Positions 1 to 7,663 of a stretch of 38,816 nt of DNA are shown in pieces. Under the pieces are notes generated by a model. That model ran no database searches. It was not told where the DNA came from and was given only the letters and a program-made list of their open reading frames with translations. Position numbers and translations under genes: made by a program. Position 1 is the first letter of the stretch. Every line of letters starts with the position of its first letter. Location of the stretch: assembly GCF_017115085.1 (NCBI RefSeq), contig NZ_JABXKJ010000073.1, forward strand, positions 1-38,816, written 5' to 3'. Source of the DNA: Nostoc sp. NMS7. Its GTDB lineage: Bacteria > Cyanobacteriota > Cyanobacteriia > Cyanobacteriales > Nostocaceae.

Positions 1-119
1 ACGGAGTTCAAAGACTCGTTGACGGAGTTCAAAGACTCGTTGACGGAGTTCAAAGACTCGTTAACGGAGCTAAAAGACTCGTTGACGGAGCTAAAAGACT
101 CGTTGACGGAGTTCAAAGT
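1..119. repeat. 21-bp tandem repeat, nearly six copies
   Basis: Units begin at 1, 22, 43, 64, 85 and 106. Units 1-3 carry GAGTTCAAA and units 4-5 carry GAGCTAAAA, so sub-variants are neighbours, as expected from unequal crossing-over or slippage. The period is a multiple of three and would keep a reading frame. Confidence 0.9.
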
Positions 120-126
120 TTCCTGA
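1..126 (+). CDS. C-terminal end of a heptad-repeat (coiled-coil) protein, 5' end outside the window
   Basis: Reading from base 1, the frame gives six 7-residue units of the form TEFKDSL or TELKDSL and then stops at TGA (124-126). Hydrophobic residues fall at positions 3 and 7 of each unit, the 4-3 spacing of a coiled coil. Differences between units favour coding: TTC to CTA changes Phe to Leu, and TTG to TTA is silent. The last unit degenerates to TEFKVS before the stop. The opposite strand is also open across the repeat because the period is 21 bp, so coding direction is an inference. The start and any N-terminal domain lie upstream of the window. Function unknown. Confidence 0.45.
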   Translation, partial: TEFKDSLTEFKDSLTEFKDSLTELKDSLTELKDSLTEFKVS

Positions 127-337
127 ATAAGTTTTATTAATTGCTGATTGTAAATATTTTTCGCATCTCTGTGTCCCCATTTTTGATGCAATACGCTTAG
201 AATAAAGCTTTTTTCTCTCCCTTTGCTCTCCCTGCTACCTACTGCCCTACTTATTCTCCAGCTAGGTTCATCCAATAGGATGAATTGTCATTTTTACCAC
301 TAAGTAACAATAAAGAAGTCAAATAGAGTATAAAAAT

Positions 338-2227
338 ATGTCATCTGCCCAAGTGCCCTCCCTACCACCCCTGATTCCGCGCGAAATTCTGTTTGGGAAT
401 CCCGAAAAAACCAGTCCACAACTCTCGCCTGATGGCAAGTACTTGGCATATATCGCCCCCGATGAGAAAAATGTCTTGCAAGTTTGGTTGCGAACTGTCG
501 GACAAGAAGACGACCAAATACTAACTGCTGACAAAAAACGTGGTATCCGCATTTTCTTCTGGACTTATAACGCCGACCAGTTGATTTATATGCAGGACTC
601 AGATGGCGACGAGAACTTTCACCTCCATTTGGTGAATATTCACTCCAAGATTGTGCGTGACTTAACCCCATTCCAGGGTGTAAAAGCCGAACTTGTGGAA
701 CTGGAACCTAAATTTCCAGATCAAGTGCTGGTAGCGTTGAACTTGAACAACCCCCAAAAGTTTGACGTTTACCGCATCAACCTAAAAAATGGTGCAGTGG
801 AGTTCGACACCGACAACCCCGGTAATATTATCAGTTGGACATCTGACGCCCAGTTTCAAATACGTGCAGCAACAGCTAGCACACCCGATGGTGGTTATGA
901 TTTGTTATTGCAGAAAACGGCAGACAAACAGTGGGAAATTCTTCGCCACTGGGGGCTAGAGGAAGAAGGGGGTTCTGTTAGCTTCTCCACTGATGGCAAA
1001 ACTCTTTATATTCAAGGCAATCATGATGCTAATGCCAAACGTCTGCTAGCTGTTGACCTAGATACTCGTAAAGAAACTGTCATTGCTGAAGATGAACAGT
1101 ATGATGTCGTGGGGATAATCATTCAGCCATTGACACGAGTTATCCAAGCAGTTTCTTTCTACAAAGACAAACAAGAATGGCAGATAATTGATCGCACTAT
1201 CGCCGCTGATTTTGAGGAAATCGCCAAGGTGAGTCCTGGGGAATTCTCTCTAATTAGCCGCGATTTGGAAGATAAAACCTGGCTAGTAGCTTATAGAACT
1301 GACGATGGGCCAGTTTATTACTATGCCTATAATAGAGAGTCAAAAACCAGCACCTTCCTCTTTAGCAATCAACCTAAACTCGAAGCGTTGCAGTTAGCTT
1401 CAATGCAACCGATTTCTTATGAAGCGCGGGATGGCTTGACTATCCACAGTTACCTAACAACCCCTGTGGGAATACCTACCCAGAATCTACCAACAGTACT
1501 GCTGGTTCATGGTGGCCCTTGGGCGCGAGATGTTTGGGGTTTCTCTCCCACAACGCAATGGCTAGCTAACCGGGGTTATGCTGTTTTGCAAGTGAACTTT
1601 CGCGGTTCTACTGGCTATGGAAAAGCATTTTTGAATGCTGGTAATCGCGAATGGGCTGGCACAATGCACGACGACTTAATTGACAGCGTGAACTGGCTAG
1701 TGGAACAAGGTATTTCCGACCCCCAAAAGATTGCGATTATGGGCGGTTCTTATGGTGGTTACGCCACCTTAGTGGGATTGACTTTTACACCAGAAATCTT
1801 TGCTGCTGGTGTGGATATTGTCGGGCCGAGTAACTTAATAACGCTGATAGAAACTATACCGCCTTATTGGGAACCATTGAAGGCAATGCTTTATCACCGT
1901 GTTGGTAACTTGGAGACAGAATCAGAGTTTCTGAAATCGCGATCGCCTTTATTCTTCGCTGACCAAATTCAAAAACCTTTACTCATCGGTCAAGGTGCAA
2001 ACGATCCACGGGTGAAACAATCAGAAAGTGATCAAATTGTCAACGCAATGCAACAGGCTGGTTTGCCAGTGCAATATGCACTTTACACAGATGAAGGGCA
2101 TGGTTTTGCCAGACCAGAAAATCGCTTGCATTTCTTTGCGATCGCCGAAGAGTTTCTCGCCAAATATTTAGGCGGTAGATTTGAACCTTTAGCAGATATC
2201 CCCGGTCATTCAGGAATAGTTAAATAA
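338..2227 (+). CDS. S9-family prolyl oligopeptidase / acylaminoacyl-peptidase-like hydrolase
   Basis: This is a serine peptidase of the S9 family, which cleaves short peptides, often after proline or an acylated N-terminus; the exact substrate is unknown. The 629-residue length is usual. The first ~380 residues look like a beta-propeller, with repeated strands such as SPDGKYLAYIA and FSTDGKTLYIQ. The C-terminal part is an alpha/beta hydrolase: oxyanion segment LLVHGGPWAR, nucleophile Ser471 in GGSYGG, Asp556 in GANDPRV and His588 in DEGHGF, so the triad is complete. I see no signal peptide, suggesting a cytoplasmic enzyme. No clear Shine-Dalgarno precedes the ATG, but the downstream sequence matches the family from the first residues. 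Short copies of a closely related 3' end lie near 4133 and 4644. Confidence 0.93.
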   Translation: MSSAQVPSLPPLIPREILFGNPEKTSPQLSPDGKYLAYIAPDEKNVLQVWLRTVGQEDDQILTADKKRGIRIFFWTYNADQLIYMQDSDGDENFHLHLVNIHSKIVRDLTPFQGVKAELVELEPKFPDQVLVALNLNNPQKFDVYRINLKNGAVEFDTDNPGNIISWTSDAQFQIRAATASTPDGGYDLLLQKTADKQWEILRHWGLEEEGGSVSFSTDGKTLYIQGNHDANAKRLLAVDLDTRKETVIAEDEQYDVVGIIIQPLTRVIQAVSFYKDKQEWQIIDRTIAADFEEIAKVSPGEFSLISRDLEDKTWLVAYRTDDGPVYYYAYNRESKTSTFLFSNQPKLEALQLASMQPISYEARDGLTIHSYLTTPVGIPTQNLPTVLLVHGGPWARDVWGFSPTTQWLANRGYAVLQVNFRGSTGYGKAFLNAGNREWAGTMHDDLIDSVNWLVEQGISDPQKIAIMGGSYGGYATLVGLTFTPEIFAAGVDIVGPSNLITLIETIPPYWEPLKAMLYHRVGNLETESEFLKSRSPLFFADQIQKPLLIGQGANDPRVKQSESDQIVNAMQQAGLPVQYALYTDEGHGFARPENRLHFFAIAEEFLAKYLGGRFEPLADIPGHSGIVK

Positions 2228-2347
2228 AGTTTCACGCATGGTGGTTAGTGTCATTCACCCACCACCTTAATATTTTCAATCTAGTAAACGTATACACCAA
2301 GAAGCCAGTGTACCAAAACACAAAAATATTACACCCTGTTTTTTGGC

Positions 2348-3748
2348 TTATTCATACTCAACTTTCGCTTTAAGTGCTATATCGAAGGCTTCTAAATGTG
2401 ACAAATCTTCAGCCCCCCATAGTTCACCGTTATTAATACCCTCTGGCTGTAATACGTTACAAATAGGCGGATTTAAAAAGATAGGTTTTTTTAGGGCAAT
2501 ACCCCAGACATCAGCTCCTTCATAACCACAACTATTTTTGTAGTCAACAAGACTTTCTCCTAAGAAATGCAAATCTTTATCGGCAGCAAAGCTTTTTTCA
2601 TCATATTTAAAAATTTTTTCAACAGCCATCCATCCTACAATTGCATAAGAAGGAAATGTTTGATCGTTAAGTTCATAAGAGTCTAGATATTTTTTACCTT
2701 CTTCTGAATTAGAAAAGTTTAATGTGTGAACTAATAATGTACTATCTTTGTAGTTAAGTTCATGATTAATTGGGTCAAATATTACTAATGTGGTGTACTC
2801 ACACATTAACAAACCTAGAGCCTCTTCAATGGATAGAGAAACAGCTAAATGCCTGTAAAAACCTCGTTGGTGATAAGCAGAATATTCATGAGGATTGACA
2901 CGAGTGACTTGGGTATAAAAATCTTTTATATACTGTGAAAAATTTAACTTTGGATTTTTCGGATCATAGCTTTCTGTTATATCTTTTAACGTAGTTAAAT
3001 AAGTACAGGCTTCAGAGGATTCTTTGATCCGCATAAAGCCAAAGCCAAAATTTCCACAAAATCTTTTGAATTCATTAAACTGTTTTGAATTCAATAGTTG
3101 AGGCGGATCTATTAAATAACCAGTACCAAAAGCGTCATAAGAATGATTATTTTCATAATTATTTGTAACTGTCTCTCCACAAATAAATTTAGACCAAAGA
3201 TAATATTGTTTTGGTTTGTTACCTATCCCTACTATCAAAAAAATTGTATCGCCTACTGTATTTAAAACGGCTCTTTTATTAGTTGATATACCACGCACAA
3301 CTTCGCCATAATCATATTTTTCAATTAGGGATTCATCAAGAATCATTTCAACAGGTACGTAACCTAGAACATTATAATTATGGTATTGAACCCAAAATTT
3401 AGGTTCAGAATCAATTTCCTTTTTCTTTCGGGCAGGTGTCCAAGTATTGCAGTTATATTCTGGGTCAATAGTATTTATCCAGAATCGCTCTCTTTCCATC
3501 AGTTTATCTTCTGTGCATTGTTCAATAACTTTAAAATCAAATAAACCTGTTTTTACTGGTGTAGTCACTACCTCTTTTAGATCATATTTTAAAAAGGCAT
3601 ATCTAAGTGGATAACTTCCAATTTCCAATACATTTGGCTTATTCAACCCTCTTGTATCTTGTTTCCATCTCCTGTATATGTTCCGTGATTGTCCAATGTA
3701 AGATTTACCATTAACAGTATTTGAAATCTGATAAATACCACAAACCAT
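2348..3748 (-). CDS. GIY-YIG nuclease domain fused to a long unrecognised C-terminal region
   Basis: Residues 1-105 form a GIY-YIG endonuclease domain: GIY at 4-6, YIG at 17-19, a basic RNIYRRW stretch at 22-28, a candidate catalytic Glu87 in ERERFWI and Asn99 in PEYN. All hallmark residues are present, so it may be active. Residues 106-466 have no domain I recognise; they hold many aromatic residues and a repeated NPPxC/LNSK flavour but no second nuclease motif. The start is well placed: AGGAG lies 7 nt upstream of the ATG on the minus strand. The gene is visibly richer in A and T than its neighbours and sits between the S9 peptidase and duplicated S9 3'-end scraps, which suggests horizontal arrival. 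It could be a homing-type or restriction-like nuclease; the function is not established. Confidence 0.8.
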   Translation of the reverse strand: MVCGIYQISNTVNGKSYIGQSRNIYRRWKQDTRGLNKPNVLEIGSYPLRYAFLKYDLKEVVTTPVKTGLFDFKVIEQCTEDKLMERERFWINTIDPEYNCNTWTPARKKKEIDSEPKFWVQYHNYNVLGYVPVEMILDESLIEKYDYGEVVRGISTNKRAVLNTVGDTIFLIVGIGNKPKQYYLWSKFICGETVTNNYENNHSYDAFGTGYLIDPPQLLNSKQFNEFKRFCGNFGFGFMRIKESSEACTYLTTLKDITESYDPKNPKLNFSQYIKDFYTQVTRVNPHEYSAYHQRGFYRHLAVSLSIEEALGLLMCEYTTLVIFDPINHELNYKDSTLLVHTLNFSNSEEGKKYLDSYELNDQTFPSYAIVGWMAVEKIFKYDEKSFAADKDLHFLGESLVDYKNSCGYEGADVWGIALKKPIFLNPPICNVLQPEGINNGELWGAEDLSHLEAFDIALKAKVEYE

Positions 3749-3777
3749 GTTTGTTCTCCTTTCTGAAAAGACTAAAT

Positions 3778-3884
3778 TACTGCCTCAGCTTCAGGCAGTC
3801 AAATTTTCCACCATCAGAGTTTAGTATTCCCATAATCTTTAGATATTTATCACCAACAGCAACCTCACAATCTAATCTCGTCAA
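3778..3884 (-). pseudogene. Possible decayed coding remnant
   Basis: On the minus strand this stretch reads as an open frame of about 35 codons containing CEVAVGDKYLKIMG and ILNSDGGKFD, which look protein-like, and ends at TAA. An in-frame TGA at 3885-3887 and no start codon show that it is not an intact gene. It lies directly upstream of the GIY-YIG gene on the same strand. A 6-bp hairpin (CTGCCT 3780-3785 / AGGCAG 3793-3798) falls at its end. The family is not recognised; it may be chance. Confidence 0.2.
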
Positions 3885-4054
3885 TCAGGCTATATCCACG
3901 CTGAGTTGGCCAGAGGTAGTATGGTAAGAATCACTGTGCAACATGTACGCACTCGAAAATTTACAAGCCGCTACCAGGCAAAAAAACTGCGTGATCGCAC
4001 CTCTCAAATCGCTGCGTCTGTCTGCCTTTTAAATTTAAACTAAGAAATGGCATC
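3885..4054. other. Intergenic stretch with a doubtful 40-codon ORF
   Basis: The only open frame on the plus strand is an ATG-started 40-codon ORF (3921-4043) containing MVRITVQHVRTRKF. It has no recognised family and no good ribosome binding site, so I do not call it a gene. Nothing else is recognised here. Confidence 0.3.
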
Positions 4055-4174
4055 ACCCGCATTGCTTTATCCAGCGTTGAGTACTTGCTCTGCGGTTAGC
4101 TGAAATTCTGGGAAAATAGTAGAAGCGATCGCAAAAAACTTTCTCGCCAAATACTTAGGTGGGAGATTTGAACC
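4055..4174. repeat. Duplicated block, copy 1 (includes S9-peptidase 3'-end scrap)
   Basis: This block matches 4545-4685 closely, apart from 21 extra bases in the second copy. Its left half reads on the minus strand as a peptide with QLTAEQVLNAG, interrupted here by a stop. Its right half reads on the plus strand as FLAKYLGGRFE, the same as the C-terminus of the S9 peptidase at 2152-2187. An intact HIP1 octamer is at 4125-4132. The block supplies the last codons and the stop of the 4155-4493 gene. Confidence 0.8.
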
Positions 4175-4493
4175 TACTCTGATGCTCAGACTCATCTTTT
4201 TGCAAGAGAAAATCGAGATAGTCTTGTAATTGCAACAGCCTCGCTGATAGCTGGCGTAACTTGGCTAAAATCATTTCTTCTTGCTGCCACTGGGCAATGG
4301 GGATAATTTGAGATGCTGGTACTTCGATCGTTACATGGGGCAGATCAAACCCTTCCAAACTATACCCGTCTTCTTCCCCTTCAGGCATGGGATAATGTTC
4401 CACAATTGTTGCAACATTCCCTCGCTTCAGGTTATATTCTGGTAAGTCTTGTGCTAACGCAACTTGGGAGAATAGGGGGTGCTGTACCTTCAT
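4155..4493 (-). CDS. Small DUF4926-like protein
   Basis: A 112-residue protein. Residues 1-68 (segments LKRGNVATIVEHYP and VTIEVPASQI) resemble DUF4926, a short cyanobacterial domain often found beside toxin-like or mobile genes; that assignment is from memory of the family. The remaining ~44 residues form a Leu/Gln-rich helix (LRQLSARLLQLQDYLDFLLQ), likely a coiled coil. I start it at the ATG at 4493 because AAGGAG lies 7 nt upstream; the longer ATG start 30 nt further up has no such site. The last residues and the stop come from the duplicated block, so the 3' end appears to have been re-made by rearrangement. No partner gene is adjacent. Confidence 0.65.
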   Translation of the reverse strand: MKVQHPLFSQVALAQDLPEYNLKRGNVATIVEHYPMPEGEEDGYSLEGFDLPHVTIEVPASQIIPIAQWQQEEMILAKLRQLSARLLQLQDYLDFLLQKDESEHQSRFKSPT

Positions 4494-4544
4494 GAGTTTA
4501 CTCCTTGATCTCGCACTTCTCAAATAACTTCATCTGTCTTCCTT

Positions 4545-4685
4545 ACCCGCATTACTTTCTCCAGCATTAAGTACTTGCTCTACAGTTAGCTGTAATTCTG
4601 CGAAAATGGTAGAAGCGATGTCTACGACGGGCTACACCTACGCAAAAAACTTTCTCGCCAAATACTTAGGTGGTAGATTTGAACT
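4545..4685. repeat. Duplicated block, copy 2 (with a 21-bp insert)
   Basis: Second copy of the block at 4055-4174. Here the minus-strand frame is open (IFAELQLTVEQVLNAGESNA) and ends at a TGA upstream of the DUF4926-like gene. The plus-strand S9 scrap continues past the block as LLAERLRRKVLDS to a TAA. Its differences from the 2152-2187 original are mostly silent third-position changes, with one Pro-to-Leu change, so it probably came from a related S9 gene or an old duplication. Confidence 0.8.
4615..4643 (+). repeat. Small dispersed repeat (21 bp) inserted in a HIP1 site
   Basis: The sequence is GCGAT, then 21 bases (4620-4640, beginning GTCTACGACGG), then CGC. The paralogous block has plain GCGATCGC at 4125-4132 with the same flanks, so the 21 bases are an insertion between GCGAT and CGC. 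Confidence 0.85.
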
Positions 4686-4769
4686 TTTGGCAGAGAGGCT
4701 GAGAAGAAAAGTTTTGGATTCGTAAATGATAAGCAAAGCATCCTGAAAAAATCTTCAGGATGCTTACTG

Positions 4770-4961
4770 CTATCTTTGACCTTGCTTGACCCTCCTTTCC
4801 AATTCAGCTTCAGCCTCTTCTATCGACATTAGCTGTGGATTTGGATTGGCTGCGTGCAAGCGATCAACGTATGCGTGAAACGCTTCAGTGCTGTTAGGAT
4901 TTTGCAACACGTAAACTCGTAACTCGGCATCAGTCATATCCACAAAGTTGGGTTGTGTCAT
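4770..4961 (-). CDS. DUF6887-like small protein
   Basis: A 63-residue protein whose start MTQPNFVDMTDAELRVYVLQ and the following EAFHAYVDRLHAANP match a small cyanobacterial family I know as DUF6887. It overlaps the upstream DUF6888-like gene by 4 bp (ATGA), so the two are almost certainly translated together. The family has no proven role; the two-small-gene operon layout resembles toxin-antitoxin modules, but no toxin motif is visible. Charged, soluble and without a membrane segment. Confidence 0.8.
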   Translation of the reverse strand: MTQPNFVDMTDAELRVYVLQNPNSTEAFHAYVDRLHAANPNPQLMSIEEAEAELERRVKQGQR

Positions 4962-5158
4962 TTGGTAACTACCTCTCCATTGGGATAAATTTCTATTTCT
5001 ATTGTCTCTCCCACCAACATCACTAGACGTTTTGTCCTTTCGTCCATCCGCACTAAGTTAATTGGTCGAAGTAAATTGCTCATCCTCACCGACATTTGGT
5101 AAAAGCTTCGCAATTGTTCTATTGTTGGTTGCAATTTTACCTCATATTCAGTTTTCAA
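4958..5158 (-). CDS. DUF6888-like small protein
   Basis: A 66-residue protein with SNLLRPINLVRMDERTKRLV and GETIEIEIYPNGE, the pattern of the cyanobacterial DUF6888 family. It is the first gene of a two-gene operon with the DUF6887-like gene, overlapping it by 4 bp. These two families are commonly neighbours in Nostocales, which supports both calls. Function unknown; a toxin-antitoxin-like or stress role is only a guess from gene size and arrangement. Confidence 0.8.
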   Translation of the reverse strand: MKTEYEVKLQPTIEQLRSFYQMSVRMSNLLRPINLVRMDERTKRLVMLVGETIEIEIYPNGEVVTK

Positions 5159-5263
5159 TGTTTGGTCAAATCATCGAAGCTTACTTCATATAAAAGTTCG
5201 CGTGAGCGAAGTTAAATCGCTTTTCGATTCAATGTTGGCTGATTATTTCAAGCGATCGCTTCC

Positions 5264-6256
5264 CTAAAATTGTTGCAAAAACCGCAAATCGCTAGCATAC
5301 AAGCGACGAATATCATCGATTTGATGTAACACCATTGCAAAGCGTTCTACACCAAAACCGGCAGCAAACCCTGTATAAATTTCTGGGTCATAACCCACAG
5401 ACTTAAGTACATTTGGATCGACCATACCGCAGCCCATCACCTCCAGCCAACGCCCATTCCACTGCAAATCCACTTCAGCCGAGGGTTCGGTAAACGGGAA
5501 ATAACTGGCGCGGAAGCGAATTGGTAAATCGCCAAATATTGCTTGTAAAAATACCTTAATTGTGCCTTTGAGGTCTGTAAAAGTTAGTCCCTCATCAATG
5601 GCTAAAAGTTCTATTTGATGGAAAACTGCTGAGTGAGTCGCGTCTACATTATCTCGCCGATAAACTCGCCCTGGAGCCACAACCCGAATCGGTGGTTCTT
5701 CTCTTTCCATGTAACGAATTTGTACTGATGAGGTATGAGTGCGGAGAAGATTACCGTCTGGCAGGTAGAAGGTATCCTGCATATCACGGGCGGGGTGGTC
5801 AGGGGGGGTATTGAGAGCCTCGAAATTATAGTAATCTGTTTCCATCTCTGGCCCTTGAGCCACGGTATAACCCATACCAACAAAAATATCCAGCGCCCGG
5901 TCGATAATACCATTGAGGGGATGAATCCGACCTTGGGGGCTGTAAATTCCTGGCATACTTACATCCAGAGTTTCCGCCTCTAGCAAAGCTTGAATTTGTG
6001 CAGATTCCAGGGCGGTGCGTTGCTGATCTAGACTAGTTTGCAGGGATTCTTTGACTGTATTGGCGATCGCACCAATTATCGGTCGTTCCTCTGCGCTAAG
6101 GCTCCCCATACTTCGCAACAGTGCCCCCAGTTCGCCTTTCTTACCCAGATAGTTAACTCTGAGTTCTTCCAGACGTTCTAGGGTGTCGGCGGCTGCGATC
6201 GCTTTTTCTCCTGACTGCCGCAGTGCTAAAAGTTGAGCTTCTAAATTGCTAGTCAT
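5264..6256 (-). CDS. pheS: Phenylalanine-tRNA ligase alpha subunit
   Basis: PheS forms the alpha2-beta2 enzyme that charges tRNA-Phe. At 330 residues it has the usual bacterial length. The N-terminal ~85 residues are the helical arm ([14 protein letters not shown] onward). The class II catalytic core carries [21 protein letters not shown] sequence, motif 2 in [15 protein letters not shown] and HQIE, and motif 3 in [14 protein letters not shown] near residues 298-311. The beta subunit gene is not in the window, as is common in cyanobacteria. The ATG at 6256 gives the usual N-terminus; heptamer repeats begin immediately upstream and no Shine-Dalgarno is evident. Confidence 0.97.
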   Translation of the reverse strand: MTSNLEAQLLALRQSGEKAIAAADTLERLEELRVNYLGKKGELGALLRSMGSLSAEERPIIGAIANTVKESLQTSLDQQRTALESAQIQALLEAETLDVSMPGIYSPQGRIHPLNGIIDRALDIFVGMGYTVAQGPEMETDYYNFEALNTPPDHPARDMQDTFYLPDGNLLRTHTSSVQIRYMEREEPPIRVVAPGRVYRRDNVDATHSAVFHQIELLAIDEGLTFTDLKGTIKVFLQAIFGDLPIRFRASYFPFTEPSAEVDLQWNGRWLEVMGCGMVDPNVLKSVGYDPEIYTGFAAGFGVERFAMVLHQIDDIRRLYASDLRFLQQF

Positions 6257-6300
6257 TAGTTATTAGTCATTGGTCATTAGTCATTAGTCATTAGTTTATA
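6254..6300. repeat. Tandem heptamer repeats (TAGTCAT type)
   Basis: Several copies of AGTCATT/AGTTATT/GGTCATT in 7-bp register start at the pheS start codon and run upstream. This is the short tandemly repeated repetitive type of heterocyst-forming cyanobacteria. Related heptamers lie near 6540-6575, before surE. Confidence 0.85.
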
Positions 6301-6379
6301 GTCAAAAGCTGTGAACTGCTCGATAAATAAACTTATAGCTATGCCATTAACATACCTCAAAGATAGGCAAACTTCCTCT

Positions 6380-6399
6380 GTGCTGTACTAGTACAGCAC
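6380..6399. promoter_or_regulatory. Perfect 20-bp palindrome between pheS and surE
   Basis: GTGCTGTACTAGTACAGCAC is its own reverse complement. It lies between divergently transcribed pheS and surE. It could be an operator, a cruciform or part of a dispersed repeat. No regulator is assigned. Confidence 0.5.
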
Positions 6400-6572
6400 C
6401 GCAGAAATAAACACCGATTCAAAATCAATAAAACGCTTACGCTGTATATCTGTTTGAATTTTGAATTCCGCGTTGCGGTACTAGTGAGTATATATGTTTT
6501 TTTCCTGTTTGTGACCTGCGACATTGACAAATGCCTAATAACAAATAACAAATAACTAATGACCAACGATCA

Positions 6573-7376
6573 ATGACTATGAAATTACTAATTAGCAACG
6601 ATGACGGCATTTCTGCCTTGGGGATTCGTACCCTAGCCAACTACTTGGCAGAGGCAGGTCATGATGTGAGTGTAGTTTGCCCAGATCGCGAGCGATCGGC
6701 AACTGGACATGGGTTAACTTTACACCAACCAATTCGCGCCGAAATTGTTGAAGAGATTTTTCATCCGGCTGTCAAAGCTTGGGCTTGCGATGGTACGCCT
6801 TCAGATTGCGTCAAATTGGCGCTGTGGGCTTTGCTCTCGACTCCCCCCGATTTGGTTCTCTCTGGCATTAATCAAGGTGCGAACTTGGGAACTGAAATTT
6901 TGTATTCCGGCACTGTTTCTGCGGCAATGGAAGGTCTAATTGAAGGCATTCCCAGTGTAGCGCTGAGTCTTAGTAGTCACACATCTAAAGACTTTAAACC
7001 TGCTGCTAAGTTTGCCAAAATTCTCGTAGATCAGTTAGCCCAAAAACCTCTGCCAGGTTTAATGTTGCTCAACGTCAATATTCCTGCCCTCAAATGGGAA
7101 GAAATTGCTGGAGTTACTCTCACCCGTCAAGGAATGCGGCATTACATTGATGTGTTTGATAAACGAGTTGATCCTCGTGGAAAAACGTACTACTGGTTAA
7201 CCGGAGAGGTAATTGAGGATGTAGAACCCCTAACCGGATTAAATCTGCCTCAAAATGTACCTACAGACGTAGACGTTATACGTAAAAACTACATCAGTAT
7301 AACGCCGTTACAATACAATCTAACCTACGCAGATGGACTAGATAAATTGTCTGACTGGGAATTCAATTTTCCGTGA
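6573..7376 (+). CDS. surE: 5'/3'-nucleotidase SurE
   Basis: SurE is a metal-dependent phosphatase that removes phosphate from nucleoside monophosphates. The metal site shows in LLISNDDG (Asp10, Asp11), and family motifs [39 protein letters not shown] and [11 protein letters not shown] follow in order. The length (267 residues) is normal. Two ATGs, at 6573 and 6579, are both possible; the second gives [10 protein letters not shown], which fits the family start slightly better, and neither has a clear ribosome binding site. Soluble, presumably cytoplasmic. Confidence 0.96.
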   Translation: MTMKLLISNDDGISALGIRTLANYLAEAGHDVSVVCPDRERSATGHGLTLHQPIRAEIVEEIFHPAVKAWACDGTPSDCVKLALWALLSTPPDLVLSGINQGANLGTEILYSGTVSAAMEGLIEGIPSVALSLSSHTSKDFKPAAKFAKILVDQLAQKPLPGLMLLNVNIPALKWEEIAGVTLTRQGMRHYIDVFDKRVDPRGKTYYWLTGEVIEDVEPLTGLNLPQNVPTDVDVIRKNYISITPLQYNLTYADGLDKLSDWEFNFP

Positions 7377-7663
7377 ATCATTTGATTTCTCAACACAAAA
7401 TTGGGGTTATTTGAATGCATCACAGAAAAATGTAGGCTATAACGTAGGGACACTCTTGAAATAAACGATACACATCGACCCCAAAAACTGGAAAATTCTC
7501 CCTGAGAGTATCTCATCCACATTTACACAATCAGCCAGAAACAGGATATGCTGTTTTACCAAGAAATCCTCCCTCTTACTAAATCGGTGAGACAGCATAA
7601 ACTTAGACAAAATAAGTCATAATTTTTCCTCTTATCGCCCGCTCAGTCCAGCAAGCAACACCC
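7377..7663. other. Intergenic stretch surE to MBL gene
   Basis: No gene, RNA or repeat is recognised in these 287 bases. Confidence 0.5.
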
